A DNA stretch of 64,000 nt from JANNNX01 sp031398745 (GTDB lineage Bacteria; Actinomycetota; Acidimicrobiia; Acidimicrobiales; CADCSY01), in assembly GCA_031398745.1 (NCBI GenBank), contig JANNNX010000048.1:1-64000 (forward strand), in the 5' to 3' direction. Of this stretch, positions 63,644 to 64,000 are shown in pieces. A model generated the notes under the pieces. It searched no databases, was not told the DNA's origin, and worked only from the letters and a program-made list of their open reading frames with translations. The translations under genes and the position numbers were made by a program. Position 1 is the stretch's first letter, and each line of letters starts with the position of its first letter.

Positions 63644-64000
63644 ATGACCCCCCCGACCGCCGGCGACCTGCTCGAGGGCCTCAACCCCGATCAGGCCGAG
63701 GCCGTCCGCCACGGCGAGGGCCCCCTGCTGGTCATCGCTGGCGCGGGGTCGGGCAAGACCCGGGTGCTCACCCGCCGCATCGCCCACCTGGTCAACGACC
63801 TCGGCGTCTCACCCTTCGAGATCCTGGCCATCACCTTCACCAACAAGGCCGCGGATGAGATGAAGCACCGGGTGGCGGCCCTGGTCGGCCCGGTGGCCGA
63901 GAAGATGTGGGTCTCCACCTTCCATTCGGCCTGCGTGCGCATCTTGCGCCGCGACGGCAAGGCCCTCGGCTACCCGTCGTCCTTCACCATCTACGACCAG
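63644..64000 (+). CDS. UvrD/PcrA-type DNA helicase, N-terminal part (runs off the window)
   Basis: The 119 visible residues start with the Q-motif LNPDQAEAV, then Walker A IAGAGSGKTRVL (about 31-42), motif Ia AITFTNKAADEM and motif Ib FHSACVRILRR. These mark a superfamily 1A helicase of the UvrD/PcrA type, used in nucleotide excision and replication restart. The ATG has TAGGGT 9 bases before it and no ribosome binding site. The 95-base gap to the divergent P450 has no other gene. Whether it is uvrD1/pcrA or a paralogue cannot be told from the N-terminus. Confidence 0.9.
   Translation, partial: MTPPTAGDLLEGLNPDQAEAVRHGEGPLLVIAGAGSGKTRVLTRRIAHLVNDLGVSPFEILAITFTNKAADEMKHRVAALVGPVAEKMWVSTFHSACVRILRRDGKALGYPSSFTIYDQ

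Noticed and set aside
62400..63647. Plus-strand frame of 415 codons opposite the P450
   Set aside because: Shadow of the P450, which has all its family motifs on the minus strand.

Overview
The window is very GC-rich bacterial DNA with tightly packed genes, many GTG starts and 1-4 base stop/start overlaps. Gene content and order (rplJL-rpoBC, str, S10-spc-alpha, rplM-rpsI-glmM, an actinobacterial-type ferrochelatase, a GuaB3-type IMPDH paralogue before guaA, CIRCE-groESL) point to an actinobacterium. The long acidic ribosomal protein tails and the oversized GlmS-like protein next to glmM suggest a deep lineage such as Acidimicrobiia; this class-level placement is inference.

Layout. 1-8426: end of rplJ (15-base tandem repeat), rplL, rpoB, rpoC. 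8441-11718 (minus): a putative lipoprotein and a membrane GGDEF-EAL protein, divergent from the str operon. 11795-16553: rpsL, rpsG, fusA, tuf, rpsJ. 16562-17416: an FkbM-type methyltransferase between rpsJ and rplC. 17423-29868: rplC to secY, adk, map. 29915-30892: ferrochelatase. 30908-34977: infA (CTG start), rpmJ, rpsM, rpsK, rpsD, rpoA, rplQ, truA. 34965-37292: rplM, rpsI, glmM. 37302-47506: a 1142-residue GlmS-like protein, acpS, nnrE-nnrD fusion, CBS protein, alr, family 4 UDG, and the t6A genes tsaE, tsaB, tsaD with rimI. 47562-52547: an ABC exporter, an exported protein, groES-groEL under CIRCE. 52617-58241: tetR, zinc-ribbon protein, nudL-like, guaB3, guaA, zapE-like. 58238-63548: a PqqD-like (RRE-fold) protein plus a 52-residue ORF, divergent from two ABC ATPase/permease pairs, then a cytochrome P450. 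63644-64000: start of a UvrD/PcrA helicase.

Most of the window builds the ribosome and RNA polymerase, with cell-wall precursor, t6A, chaperone and purine genes around it. The strongest new pattern is regulatory. Five translation/transcription operons (rpoB, rpsL, rplC, infA, rplM) have similar promoters, TTGnC-type -35 with 17-18 bases to TAnnnT. In rpsL, infA and rplM the start codon begins exactly 69 bases after the last base of the -10, and a hairpin begins 14-15 bases after the -10. The most system-like accessory locus is the RRE protein, small ORF, dual ABC transporter and P450 at 58.2-63.5 kb. There are no tRNA or rRNA genes, insertion sequences or CRISPR arrays that I can support, and no gene-free stretch longer than 300 bases.
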